A stretch of DNA of 64,000 nt from Gambelia wislizenii (Eukaryota; Chordata; Lepidosauria; Squamata; Crotaphytidae). The notes under the pieces are model-generated. The model was not told the DNA's origin, did not search any database, and worked only from the letters and a program-made list of their open reading frames with translations. This document shows, in pieces, positions 35,734-49,000 of this stretch (position 1 is the first letter of the stretch; each line of letters opens with the position of its first letter). The stretch is taken from the NCBI GenBank assembly GCA_030847615.1, contig JAUMIR010000004.1, positions 98,594,001-98,658,000 of the forward strand, read 5' to 3'. Position numbers and translations under genes: made by a program.

Positions 35734-36484
35734 TTATAAAGGTCCAGGTTAACCTGTGTTGGATTTTAACCAAATTACCTCTATGAAGAGATAATGAGAA
35801 GGATGTTTGAAAGTCCTGAAGTTCCTGTCAGTGACCTAGGACCCAGAAGCACTCACAACTTACATTTATATTTATTATATGAAAGCATACTTGATGTTTT
35901 TAGTCTTAGAAACATGATATCCTGAAGACAACATCCAAAGGCTTCTGAATGATAATTTTTAAAGATTCTTAGCTCTACCTCCAACAATCAGTGACATCAC
36001 ATTTCTCATGACAAAATCTAAATAATTATGCTAAAAAGTAAATAATGATTAGATTGCTTCAGTAACATTCTTGCACATGACCTCCTGTCTTGTGGTAAGA
36101 CATTTTACAGTGACAGTGTCTTTTTGAAGTCCATCAGGTAAAGTCTAAAGTAGTTATAGAAACAGTTTTATTTCCATAAAAATTAAGCTGATACAATCAG
36201 AACAAAAACATTTGCTCCATACATAGGGGAAACATGCCAGTTGCAACTGAAAAACAATTATAGTATCACCTGTTCCATTGGTCATCTATTTGATTTCTAC
36301 TGCAAATCACAAAACTAGAATATTATTGATAATATGGTGTCATGATGCACATGGTCATTGATAAACCATCAAAGCAGTGATTTTAACAAAATTGCTTTAA
36401 CAAGTTTAATGTAAATTTACAAAAAGCAAATAATTAAATCAGAAAATGTATACCTTTGCTTTAGATGTCTAATGGTGTAAGAGG

Positions 36485-37530
36485 TCTATGTTGGCCAGTG
36501 TTGAGCAGGCTAATCTTCTTTACCTATCTCCAGGTAGTTTTGCTGTCTCCAGGATACCTGCTCACAAGTAGGGTTGCAAGGCAGGGGGAGAGAGTGCAAC
36601 TCCAATATCTTAAATATTTTTATCAATAATTTAGATGATAAGATAGGGGGAATCCTTACTAAATTTGCGGATGATACAAAATTCAGAGGGGTAGCTAACA
36701 CATTCGAAGATAGGAACAGATTTTTTTAAAAAAACTTGATAAACTAGAAAACTGGGCTGAAATTAAATTCAACAGAGACAAATGCAAAATTCTGCATTTA
36801 GGCCACAAAAACCAAATGCACAGGTATAGGATGGGGGATACTTGGCTCAGCAGAACTACATGTGAAAATGACTTTGGGATTATTGTTGATCATAAGTTGA
36901 AAATGAGCCAGCAGTGTGATCCTGCAGCGAAGAAGGCAAATACTGCCTTAGCCTGCATTAATACAAACATAATTTACAAACTGAGGGAAGTAATAGTCCC
37001 ACGATATTCTGCAATAGATGGATCTCATCTGGAGTATTGCGTTCAGTTCTAGGCACTTCATTTTAAGATGGTTATAGACAAGCTGAAGCGGGTTCAGAGA
37101 AGGGCAACAAAGACAATAAGAGAACAAAACATATGGGGAGAGGTTGGAGGAGCTGGGCTTGTTCAGCTTGGTGAAGAAAAGACTGAGGGGTGACATGTAT
37201 TCTTTAAATACCTCAAGGGCTGCCACAAAGAGGAGGGTGCAGGCTTGTTCTCTGCTACCTCAGAGGGCAGAACTAGGTCTGATGGTTTTAAGTTACAGGA
37301 AGGCAGATTTCAATTGAACACTAGAAGGAATTCCTTAACAGTGAGAACAGTTTGGCAATGGGACCGATTGACTAGAGAGTTGGTGAGGTCTCCTCTGGAT
37401 GTCTTCAAAAAGAGGCTGGACAACTACCTGCTGGGAATGCTCTAGTTAGAGATCCTGCACTGAGAAGGGGGTTGGAGCTGATGGCCCATAGAGCCCCTTG
37501 CAGCTCTATGATTGTATGATTCCCCTGCAC
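36485..37530 (+). mobile_element. Old CR1 LINE, 3' half of ORF2 and 3' end
   Basis: Translation in shifting frames gives [20 protein letters not shown] (reverse transcriptase motif C, FADD), then HRYRMGDTWLSRTTCENDFG, then LTVRTVWQWDRL. It ends near CAGCTCTATGATTGTATGAT, a CR1 tail. Multiple frameshifts make it inactive; it represents an older subfamily than the element at 44132. Confidence 0.8.
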
Positions 37531-38222
37531 TCCCTCCCCCCATGTCTCTACCACTGAGGCAATAGCTGTTCTTGGAGGGGATGGCTGTGGCGGAAAGTTG
37601 GGGTTCAAAAGGTAAGGAAGAAGAGGTACCTTTACTTGGCTTGGCAGAGTTTAATGATGCTCTATCTTGCTCCACAATCTGTTCAGGATTTAAGTCACAG
37701 GAGTCCCATCTCATAACCAACCTGGTAATCTTCATTCCTGGAAGGATTCAGTCTCAGTTTATTGGCTCCCGATCAGTCCACCATTACATCCAGGCACTAG
37801 TCCAGAACCTGCATGGTCACATTTGATTCAAATGTAGCAGAGAAGTAGAGTTGGATGTCATCAGTATGTTATTAATAATAATGTTAATGTAGTCAGCAGA
37901 GAAAGACATAATGGCAAGCCTTGTGGCCATTTATCTGTTATGCTAGCAAAGAAAATGGGGAGATACAACCACCAATAAACACTTGGAAGTTTGGAAGAGA
38001 TACAACGAACAATTGGTTTAACCTATACTGCATGCAGAAAAGGAAAGAATACTCAGTTATGGATTTTAAGGAAACAAGTCTAAACCCAGTAAGAGACAGC
38101 ATAAAGGATACTTTTTAATTCATGTTTGCAGTGCATATGACATTTATAACTGATACAATAAATGGTATAAATTTTAATTATGTTTTATATATGATTAATA
38201 TATGAGCAATGGGTTCAAACTA

Positions 38223-38450
38223 CAGTTGTCTCTCTGTATCCACGGATTTGGTATCCATGGATTTAAGTATTCATGGCTGGAATATATTATTAAAAAAAAT
38301 AATCCAAAAAGCAAACCTTGATTTTGCCATCTTATATAAGGGACACCATTTTGCTATGCCATTGCATATAATGGAACCTGAGTATTCACGGATTTGGGTA
38401 TTCACGGGGGGTCCTGGAACCAAACCCCAGCGAATATGAAGGGACAACTG
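38223..38450 (-). mobile_element. TA-flanked MITE, CAGTTGTCCC family, copy 4 (reverse)
   Basis: CAGTTGTCTCTCTGTATCCA to GAATATGAAGGGACAACTG with TA on both sides. The interior is the reverse complement of copies 1 and 2. Confidence 0.85.
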
Positions 38451-38454
38451 TACA

Positions 38455-38690
38455 GGAAAAGAGATTGCACCTAAAGATTAGGAGGAACTTCCTGGCTTTA
38501 AGAACTGTTTGGCAGTGGAATACACTGCCTCAGAGTGTGGTGGGGGCTCCTGCTTTGGAGGTTCTTAAACAGAGGCTGAATGGCCATCTGTTGGGAATGA
38601 TTTGATTGTATATTCCTGCATGGCAGAGGGTTGGACTGGATGGCCCTTGTGGTCTCTTCCAACTCTATGATTCTATGAAATGCATTTTAG
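38455..38690 (+). mobile_element. CR1 3'-end fragment
   Basis: GATTAGGAGGAACTTCCTGG, CAGGGGTT-type block GGTTGGACTGGATGGCCCTT and CAACTCTATGATTCTATGAA define a CR1 3'UTR and tail. It directly follows the reverse MITE copy. Confidence 0.85.
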
Positions 38691-38731
38691 TACATTTTAA
38701 GCTTGGGGTAGAGACTGTACCATTGCATTTA

Positions 38732-38959
38732 CAGTTGTCCCTTCATATTTGCTGGGGTTTGGTTCCAGGACCCCCGTGGATCCCAAAATCCGTGAAAACT
38801 CAAGTCCCATAATATGCAGTGGCATAGCAAAATACTGTCCCTTATATAAGATGGCAAAATCAAGGTTTGCTTTTTGGATTATTATTTTTAAAGAATATTT
38901 TCAAGCTGTGAATACGTAAATCTGTCCATACCAAATCCGTGAATACAGAGGGACAACTG
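38732..38959 (+). mobile_element. TA-flanked MITE, CAGTTGTCCC family, copy 5
   Basis: CAGTTGTCCCTTCATATTTG to GAATACAGAGGGACAACTG, flanked by TA on both sides. Opposite orientation to copy 4, some 280 bp away. Confidence 0.85.
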
Positions 38960-39429
38960 TATTTTGTAAGGCACTTTGAGGTCCTCTTCCTTTAAAGGTC
39001 AGGGTACAAATGCTGTGCATTAAATAAACAAGCTTGGGGTAAAATTACTTTTGAGATTACAGCTCCCAGAATTTCATTTAGGGATCCTTTTCAAAGGTGG
39101 TAGTAAGTATTATTGGTAGTATTAGTAGAAGAAAAGCAGAAAAACCAATTCCAATGTAACGAAGAACAAGTCTGTTAAACCGTTCCATGAGAAAGTAACA
39201 ATAAGGACGATACAGTTACATTTGGAGGAAATTGTTGGATAAAGCACAAACATGCATACCAAAAATGCAACCTGAATTTAAAATGTGCAAGTAAAATTAA
39301 AGTCAAGATAGAAGGATGGGCATTTGGGGGATTTTAGTGCAAGGAAAGGAAACTTTTCCTAGCTGTGGTAAATAATACAAGCTGCTGGTTGAACGGAAAA
39401 AAAGGCGATTCCCTGGCATGGTGTGTGTG

Positions 39430-40030
39430 TGTAGTAATCCCGTTTTTCAGCAACAGCGCCTTCTTTCTTTCCGGCCTCGCTTTGCGAGGGTGCGGGAAGT
39501 CTTCGCGGGTCTCCCTTGCAGGATGTTAGACCCGGAGGGCAGTGCGGCGCACGAAAGCGACTCCTCCTCGGCCAAATCCGTTCTCCTCCTCCCTTTAGCC
39601 GTGCTGCTGGTCGTCGGCGCCTTGCTTTTCCTGGCATTTTCTGCCTCCGAGCTGAAAGAGGACAATTTTTACGCTTTTAAAGTGGTCAACATCCGGGGCA
39701 AGCTAGTCTCCCTGGAAAAATATAGAGGCGCGGTAAGTTTGCCGAAGGGGAGAGAGAGGCCGCCCGCCTCTGCTGCTCCTGCCCGCCCACAACTAACCCG
39801 CCCGGGCTCCTCTCGGCATGTTTGCTTGCCTGCCTGCCTGCCGGATGGGGGCGAGGGAGGAGGGCGCCTGGGGAAGGGGCTCCCCATGGCTTCTCGGGGG
39901 GTTGCACCTTTTGGCCTCGCTTGATTAAAAACAAGAGCTTGCAATCGGGTCCTCTCTTCTTTTCTGCTCGTGTGTAGCTGACTCTCTTTCCCCCCTCTCC
40001 CTGTCGTCGTCGTCGTCTTCTGCGTATACG
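39430..40030 (+). promoter_or_regulatory. CpG-rich 5' region of GPX7
   Basis: A CpG-dense stretch covers the presumed 5'UTR, exon 1 and the start of intron 1, standing out from AT-rich surroundings. Such islands usually mark promoters. No TATA box is evident. Several long ORFs on both strands here are composition artefacts. Confidence 0.6.
39523..39732 (+). CDS. GPX7: GPX7 exon 1 (residues 1-70)
   Basis: Exon 1 opens with an acidic leader ([18 protein letters not shown]), then about 23 hydrophobic residues, then [20 protein letters not shown], the first conserved strand of the family. It ends GGCGCG before donor GTAAGT in phase 0. The hydrophobic run could be a signal peptide or an uncleaved anchor. 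Confidence 0.92.
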
Positions 40031-43000
40031 TGGCAGGCAGGGAAGATTGCCTGGCGCCCTCTCGCAACTTTTTCACGATGATTTTCCTGGCGAATTCGCT
40101 TTAACCGATGCAACGCGGAGGCGCGTGGTTGGCATCCCATGCATGGTCTCTTTTCTAACCCCTTGGCAAAATGAGCGTTCGTGACTTGCGTACCAGACAA
40201 AACCGAAACCTTGGTTTAACTGGAAGGGCCAAGGATGTGAAGGGTGGCCCAATATTAGCGTACGGGGGGAGCCTGTACCTCCCTACGAAACAGTGTGTAG
40301 TTTTACTGTATACTTAAGTAAAACTACCGCTGCTGTGCACCAGGTTAGCTGAGAAGGATGAGCTGGACCACTGATGATTTAGCAATAGCATTTATATTTC
40401 TATACCGCTTAGCAGTGCCAACGCATTCCCGGCCTAAGCAGTTTACAACGTGTTAGCTAATTGACCCCAAAAAGCTGCGTACTCATTTTACCGACTTAAA
40501 GAAGGCTGGAAGGCTGAGTCAACCTTGGAGCCCTTTAGGATCGAACCTAACTACAACCTTGTAGCTGCAGTACTGGCATTTAACCACTGCGCCACCAGGA
40601 CTCCCAGTTTATTCCCCATGGGGTCTCACGGTGGGATAAAGTGACCCTTGGAATGTTGACCTGCACCTCCCAGTGTTCCATGCTATTGGTTATGATGGCT
40701 AGGGCTGTCAGGAGTCGTAGTCCATTCTCAGCTGGATGGGCACATGATTTCTACTATAGGCTCAGCCAAATTGATCACCAACAGTGGTCCACCCTGGCCT
40801 CACATCAGGAGGCATGGAGACGCACTATCCACAATGCTGCAGCCTTATTTGAGAACTCATGCCGAACAAGTCATGAAGAGAAACAACAACGCAGAAAGAA
40901 TCACAACCCAGAAACATCACCCAAGGAGACCTTCTGCTGTGCTTTCTGCACACCGACTTGTTTATCTTGGATTGGCCTTTTTAGTTAGCACACTTGCAGA
41001 AAGCGCAGGATGAGCCCTTCCTGAATCTTCGTTTGCGAAGAAAAGCCAGAGAGAGAGATTAGAGGCACAGTTGTGCTTCTATTTTGGACACATCCCCCCC
41101 CCACTGCAGCAACGTCACCTAAATCTACAGGAGGCTTGAAGTCACATACACTTCCCCCCGCCCCAGCTCCATTGAATTTAGTTGGACTTACTTGTAGATA
41201 GGCACACATAGGACCATACTGTTATTGGGCTCAGCTAGGCAGGAGAATTAACTGCAGAAAGTAGCACATTAACTCACCATCTCGGCAGTGTTCATTTGTC
41301 TCCACGATACATTTGCAAGATTGCTGGCATGGGAAGCTACCTGTGTTTGAAGTTCACAAGGAGCATACCTGTGAATAAAGATGGTGGCTGTGAGTGAATT
41401 ACATGCATTATTATTCCTCCAAAGCTCCCTCCATTTCCCTTCCCCCCTCCCCTTGTTAAATCAGGGATGCAGAAGAGCAGTCTAATGTTTAAAAAATAAT
41501 TTATTTTTTTTGCTCTGCTTCTCAAAAATAGCGCATGGTCGCTTCCTTGAAAATCAACAATGGCGTCTCCAACCACTTTGTCACCAGCAAGCCCACCACC
41601 GCACATGTCTGACCAATCACATTTTAACTTCCGGGATATGCATACTTCTGTGTATTTTTTTTAAAAAAAATCACAATAAACGAAGGTTGTTATCACAAAA
41701 TACTTGGACTTTTTGGCCCCCCTCCTTTCGAGTATAGTGGATTGCTGCAGGAGCTCTTCTGGACAAAAGGTGTTCCCCTCGCATTCTGAGAGGATTTTTT
41801 TCATCATCTAGATAACACCATTGTTTCCCCCAATCCCAAATCCCAGACTTATTTTATAAACCATACCCCCAGTTCTTGAGAACTAGTGTCTCATATATAA
41901 CAACATATATAACAGCTGTCTCATTTCCCTATGCCTGCAGACTGGTTTGTGTTAGACATGAATACAAAGGTTTTAGAGCAGAGAGGGAAATTGTGGGGTT
42001 CCTATACAAAGCTTGGACTCTCAAGAACCTCCTGCAAAAACCAAAATGGGCAAGACCCCAGAAAATTTGTCTGAAAAATATTTTTAGAGACAACAGTTTT
42101 GTGCTAAATTGCAGTTTTAGAAAATAGTGTTGTGTGGCCTGCTTGGGATTGTCAGGCCTAAAAATGCCTTTCCAACCCTCTGCACATGCACTTTTAGTTT
42201 AAAGTAGCCTTCCTCAACCTGGTGCCTATCATGGTCTGGATTATAATCCTGTTTGCCATGTAGGCATTGTACTCCAGTCCATCTACCAGAAAGCTGCCCT
42301 GGAGGATATAAACAGCCCAATGAAAAAATCTGAAGGGTGTGGACACTCATTTGTTATAATAAAAGCATCAGAATATGTGGTACTTGTGGCACTTTCTTTT
42401 TTAAAAAATAATATATCTATTAGTTATTTATAACATGATTATGGTGCAGTCACTTTACAAATCCATCCTTCTACTTTGTACATAATAATTAGATATAGTA
42501 CTTAATAAATTGGATTAATAAAAATTAATAAAGTACGCCTAACTTCTTAATTAAGCACCAAATACAGACAATAACAAAAAAACAAACACAACTAACAAAC
42601 CAAAAAGACACCACACAACATCATTAAGTAAACAAACAAATAGACCATTAAAACTATGCTTGACTTCATCTGTTAAACCTTAGTTGAAATTAAACTTTTC
42701 CACACCCCTGTATTCTTAATTTATCCGTTCATTAAATCCTATTAATTTGTTTAATAAAAACAATATCTTTACTGAAAGGATATTATATCAAACTTCTTTT
42801 CCCGTCGAGACTGTAATTTTGTTACTTGTTCATACCCCTAAATTACTATAGCGATGATGTAATATAGACCTTACCTGTGCCCTTTTACATAGTCCCAAAA
42901 AGACTGCCAAGTTTCCAAATATTTTTCCTTTGATTTATTTTCCAGTAGAAAGGTAAGTTGCTCCATCTCAGCTATATCTGTTAACTTATCTAACCATTCT

Positions 43001-46000
43001 TCCTCCTGCGGTATTGTCTCTTTTCGCCAATGCCTGGAGTATACTATTCTTGCAGTTATTGCTATATGCCATAATAGTCTTCTTTTCACTTTTAAGCAGA
43101 TTGTTATCTATAATACCCAACAGAAATATTTTTGGGGACAGATCTATTTTTGTGGCACTTTCTAACAGATTAAAGTGTTATAAACGATTTGGTGGGAGGG
43201 AAGTTGTAAACAGAGGTCACAGAAGTGAAAAGCCGATACTGTAAATAGTGGCATATTATTTCATATTAAGGAGAAATTCTTCACCAGTTTTATGAACTGT
43301 TTCATTGTAGGGTTTTTAATAATACTCAAGTTGAAAGACAGTAGGAAAAGAGGAAGGCTGCATTATGGGTGGTTTGCCTCAAGGTAGCCACAAAAAGCCT
43401 GCAAAACTTGCAAAACCTGAACAAGGCTATTAATAACAGGATCTCCTGGAGGTTTCTCATTCATAGGGTTACCTTAAGGTGAATGTATCAGCCTACAAAT
43501 ACAGTTGTCCCTCTGTATCCACGGATTTGGTATCCACAGATTTAAGTATTCATGGCTTGAAAATATTCTTAAAAAACAATAATCCAAAAAGCAAACCTTG
43601 ATTTTGCCATCTTATATAAGGGACAACATTTTGCTATGCCATTGCATATAATGGGACTTGAGTATTCACAGATGTTGGTATCCACAGGGGTCCTGGAACC
43701 AAACCCCAGTGGATATGAAGGGGCAACTGTAATAAACATATTCAGTCTTCCTGTGTGGGCAGCCTTCTGTTGCTGGATACATTGATCAGTGTGTAGCATT
43801 CAGCACCCAATGATGTAAAAAAAGTACATTCTGGCATGGTGGAGAATCCAACCTGCCCCAGTGCATTCCAGCAGCCAGTCTGTAGGGCACCACATATGTT
43901 TGACCATTTGAGGATAGACTCTAAAATCCACTGTATAAACAATATTAATTTTGGTTGGAAATACACTGAATTCTATTCACCATGACAGTTGGCATGGTGT
44001 GGTTTGAGTATTGGACTAGGACTGGGTGATCTAGGGCAAGCCACACTCAGCCTTAAAAGGAAGGCAATGGCAAACCTCTTTTGAATAAATCATGACAAGA
44101 AAACTGATTAAAGTCTCTATAAACTGAGTCAAATGGGGGAGGGAGACAGTATTCTGGAAGGCAAAAGGGCTGGAGAAAAGAGTCAAACTGTCACAGAGGG
44201 AACAAGGCAAACAGCGCAAGGACCCAACAGTGGGAGGCAAAAATACTTGCACAGGCAGCAAGCAAAGGGAACACATGGTCTTAGATGTCTCTACACTAAT
44301 GCACAGAGCATGGGAAATAAGCAAGATGAACTTGAACTCCTCGCACTACAAAACAAGTATGATATAATAGGCATTGCTGAAACCTGGTGGGAGAGTCTCA
44401 TGATTGGAATGTAGGAATAGAGGGGTATAACCTTTATAGGAGAAACAGGCCAAACAGGAAAGGAGGAGGAATAGCATTATATGTCAGGGATATTTACACC
44501 AGTGAAGTGATCAATGACATCAATACTGGAAGCCGGGTGGAGAGCATCTGGATAAAAATTAAAGGGGAGGGAAACAACAGGGATGTTATTGTGGGACTCT
44601 ACTACAGACCCCCAAATCAGACAGAGGAATTGGATGATGCCTTTCTAGAACAGATGAACACACATGCAGAAAGGAGAGATGTAGTAGTGATGGGTGACTT
44701 CAACTACCCTGATATTTGCTGGCAATCTAACTCAGCCAAAACTTCAAGGTCTAGCAAATTCCTTACATGCCTGGAAGACAATTTCATGGTCCAAAAGGTG
44801 GAAGAGGCAACAAGGGGGTCAGCTATTTTAGATCTGATCCTAACCAATAGAGATGACCTGGTTAATGGGGTGCAAGTGGTGGGATCCTTAGGTGAGAGTG
44901 ATCATGTTCTCCTGGAGTTTGTTATACAATGGAAAGGAGAAGCCAGGCATAGTCAGACACGCATTCTTGACTTTAGGAGAGCTGATTTCAAGAAACTCAG
45001 GGAAATACTGGGGGTGATCCCATGGTCAGGAATACTAAAAGAGAAGAGACCTCAAGACGGATGGGACTTTCTCAAAAGGGAGATACTGAAGGCACAATTT
45101 CAAACAGTACCATTGAGGAAGAAAAATGGGAGGTGTCTCAAGAAACCAGGATGGATGACTAATGAAATTTCAATGGAGCTAAGTTTTAAACAGAACATGT
45201 ATAGGAAATGGAAAAGTGGGGAAATCACCAAAGAAGAATTCAAACAGATAGCGAACACGTGTAGGAGTAAAGTCAGAAAAGCTAAAGCGCAGAATGAGCT
45301 CAGGCTTGCTAGGGAGGTTAAGAACAATAAAAAGGGTTTTTTGGGGTATGTCCGCAGCAAAAGGAGGAAGAAGGAAATGATAGGGCCACTACGTGGAAAA
45401 GATGGCAAAATGCTAACGGGGGACAGAGAAAAGGCAGAATTACTCAACACCTTCTTTGCCTCAGTGTTTTCAGAAAAGGAAAAGGAGGACCAACCTGAGG
45501 AGAATGGAACAGAGGACACAATAGGGGAAATCCAGCTCAAAATAAGTAAAGAGGTAGTACAGGAATACCTTCTTAATCTAAATGAATTTAAATCTCCAGG
45601 ACCAGATAAACTACATCCAAGAGTGTTAAAAGAGCTGGCAAATATAATCTCAGAGCCATTGGCAATAATCTTTGAGAAATCCTGGAGAACAGGAGAAGTC
45701 CCAGCAGACTGGAGGAGGGCAAACATTGTTCCCATCTTCAAAAAAGGGAAAAAAGAGGATCCCAACAATTATCGTCCAGTTAGTCTGACATCAATACCAG
45801 GGAAGATTCTAGAGCAGATCAATAAACAGAGAGTCTGTGAACATTTAGAAGGCAATGCCATAATCACAAAAAGTCAACATGGGTTTCAGAGAAACAAGTC
45901 ATGCCAGACTAATCTGATCTCTTTTTTTGATAAAGTTACCAGCTTGGTAGATGAAGGGAATGCTGTGGACATCGCATACCTTGATTTTAGTAAGGCCTTT

Positions 46001-49000
46001 GACAAGGTTCCCCATGACATTCTTGCAAACAAGCTTGTAAAATGTGGGCTAGACAAGTTAACTGTTCAATGGATTTGTAATTGGTTGACCGGCTGAACCC
46101 AAAGGGTGCTCAGCAGTGGCTCCTCTTCGTCTTGGAAAGATGTGACCAGTGGGGTGCCACAGGGTTCTGTCCTGGGCCCAGTGCTATTCAACATCTTTAT
46201 CAATGACTTGGATGAGGGAATTAGGGGCATACTTACCAAATTTGCAGATGACACCAAATTAGGAGGAGTAGCTAATACCCTGGAGGACAGGATCAAAATT
46301 CAGAATGACCTGGATAGACTGGAGAGCTGGGCCAAAGCTAACAAAATGAAATTCAATACAGAGAAATGTAAGGTACTGCATTTAGGGCGGAAAAATGAAA
46401 TGCATAAATATAGGATGGGAGAGACCTGGCTGAATGAGACCACGTGCGAAAGGGATCTAGGAGTCCTAGTAGACCACAAGTTGAACATAAGTCAACAGTG
46501 CGATGCAGCAGCTAAAAAGGCCAATGCGATTTTGGGCTGTATCAGTAGAAGTATAGTGTCTAGATCAAGGGAAGTAATAGCGCCACTCTATTCTGCCTTG
46601 GTCAGACCTCACTTAGAATACTGTGTCCAGTTCTGGGCACCACAATTCAAAAAGAATATTGACACATAGGAGCGTGTCCAGAGAAGGGCAACTAAAATGG
46701 TGAAAGGTCTGGAAACGATGCCTTATGAGGAGAGACTTAGGGAGCTGGGTATGTTTAGCCTGGAAAAAAGACGGTTAAGAGGCGATATGATAGCCCTGTT
46801 TAAGTATTTGAAGGGATGTCACGCTGAGGATGGAGCAGGCTTGTTTTCTGCTGCTCCAGAGACTGGAACACGGAGCAATGGGTGCAAGCTCCAGGAACAG
46901 AGATTCCACCTCAACATTAGGAGGAACTTTTTGACAGTAAGAGCTGTTCGGCAGTGGAACGCACTCCCTCGGAGTGTGGTGGGGTCTCCTTCCTTGGAGG
47001 TCTTTAAACAGAGGCTGGATGGCCATCTGTCGGGGATGCTTTGATCGTGATTTCCTGCATGGCAGGGGGTTGGACTGGATGGCCCTCGTGGTCTCTTCCA
47101 ACTCTGCAATTCTATGATTCTATGATTCTAAGTCACAGTCAACTTGAAGGCACATAAGGACAACAGCAAGGCCGTTCTGTGTCCATTCCTATTCCTTTTG
47201 GAAATTAGGGGCCTTTCCATTGCCACATGAAAAGGAGCAATGTATTTCAATAAATATTCAACTTCCTTTTCATCTGTCTCTAACAAAATACTTTAATGTC
47301 TCTGCCAACACTGCTGTTGTTCAGGAACAATTCTAACATAAATAACTGTTGGAGCTCAGAAATCCATACTTGAATAGATTTTATTTTGCTTGTTTAATTA
47401 CACACACACACCTCTTTGTAGATACCATAGAAACAACATCTTTAACTATTTTTTAAAGGAAGTTATGCTGTTGTTCATATCAGGACTATATTTCACACTT
47501 AAAATCCAAATATCTAATCCTTTTTATCACCCTTGTTGCTATCCCCTCCCTCAGTACTGTGTGCTCTGGGGAATTTCTTCCAGATCCTACACAGTTCAAG
47601 TGATCAACAATTGAACATTTTATAACAAATGCTTTAACCACCAAAAATACATGCATAGATGAGGTATTGAGAGTCAGCATGGTGTAGTGGTTTTTGAGCA
47701 TTGGACTACCACTCTGGAGACCAGGATTCGAATCTCCACTCAGCCATGGAAACCCACTGGGTGACCTTGGCCAAGTTACATACTTTTAGCTTCAGAGGAA
47801 GGCAAAGGTAACTCCTCCCCCCCCCCTGAATAAATCTTACCAAACCCCCCCCCCATGATAGGTTCACCATAAATCGGAAATGTCTTGAAGGCACACAGCA
47901 ACAAGATGCAGTAGTACTTAACACTGACTAGAATTGTATTTGCCAGTTACTGAAGTTAAAAACTGATGCTATCTGCCAAATTAATGACTTAGCTTTTGTT
48001 TCATCCAGCATACTTTGTAATGATTCTCCAAATTTTTTACCACACATACTACGTTTGACATTTCCAAAGAGAAACATGTGAAGTGTTTATAGCAAACACT
48101 AGATGGCAATCTTGATTCCTGTTCTCAATGCCGATGTGATAAATACATTTGTGGATAATGCCATTGGTTCTTGTCTGTTGCTAGAAGCTAGAAAAGACAC
48201 CCAGCAGGTATTGTTTTAAATTTCAGCTGGCAACATGTTGTGTAATGAGAAGATAAAATGTGCGATAGGAAACAGGTTTTTGTGCAACTGGCAATATAGG
48301 TTTTAATCAAGGACAAGGATATTTCATAAAACAACAATGGGTTGAAAAATTAAAGAATAGAAAATGAAAATGACTACAGTTACATTTCTGTCTTCATGAC
48401 CTTATGTTAATAGTATATTACAGGGACTAGCTACCTGAGTACTCTGACCAAGGGATATACATTAATTAAAACATGTTTAGCTGGTTTGGAGCCAACTGTA
48501 TTGTTGCAGACATTTCACCCAGCACTCCATTTATACCAAAGCTGCAGAGGTCACTGATGCCTAGGTCGGTGATGGTGAACCTATGACACGCGTGTCAGCA
48601 CTGACATGCGTAGCCATTTGGGCTGACATGCAGCTGTAGGCCTCCTCTCCCCTACCCGCAACCTCACCACCCTCCCTAAAGTGGTGAACGGTTACCACTT
48701 TAGGGAGGGTGGAGGAAAGTGGTGGGTGGGGTTACGAAGCCCCGATCACCACGTTAGGGAGGTGGGGGTGGAGCCTCCCCCAACTGGCCACACCCCTGAG
48801 GCCTGCCGTGCTTCCCCAGAGCTCCCTCGGAAAGGCCGGGTAAGACAGTGGGCAGGCGGGCAGGAGTCTGCCCGGCCTCTCCCCGGCCTTCGCGAGGGGA
48901 CTCCAGGGCTTCGAAGCCCCAGAGCCACCTTGGGGAGGCCAGGGAAGGCAGAGGGAGGGAAGGACTCTGCCCGGCCTCTCCCCGGCCTTCCTGAGGGGGC

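Larger units (their letters stand above)
32136..39429. other. Intergenic region between TUT4 and GPX7
   Basis: About 7.3 kb lies between the divergent genes. It carries several MITEs, an L2-like tail, a SINE fragment and CR1 remnants as listed. Stretches 34330-35140 and 35735-36480 show nothing I can classify. Confidence 0.6.

Noticed and set aside
47669..47740. Possible tRNA gene
   Set aside because: The tRNA-like A and B boxes belong to a Sauria SINE head; there is no complete cloverleaf and the sequence continues into the SINE body.
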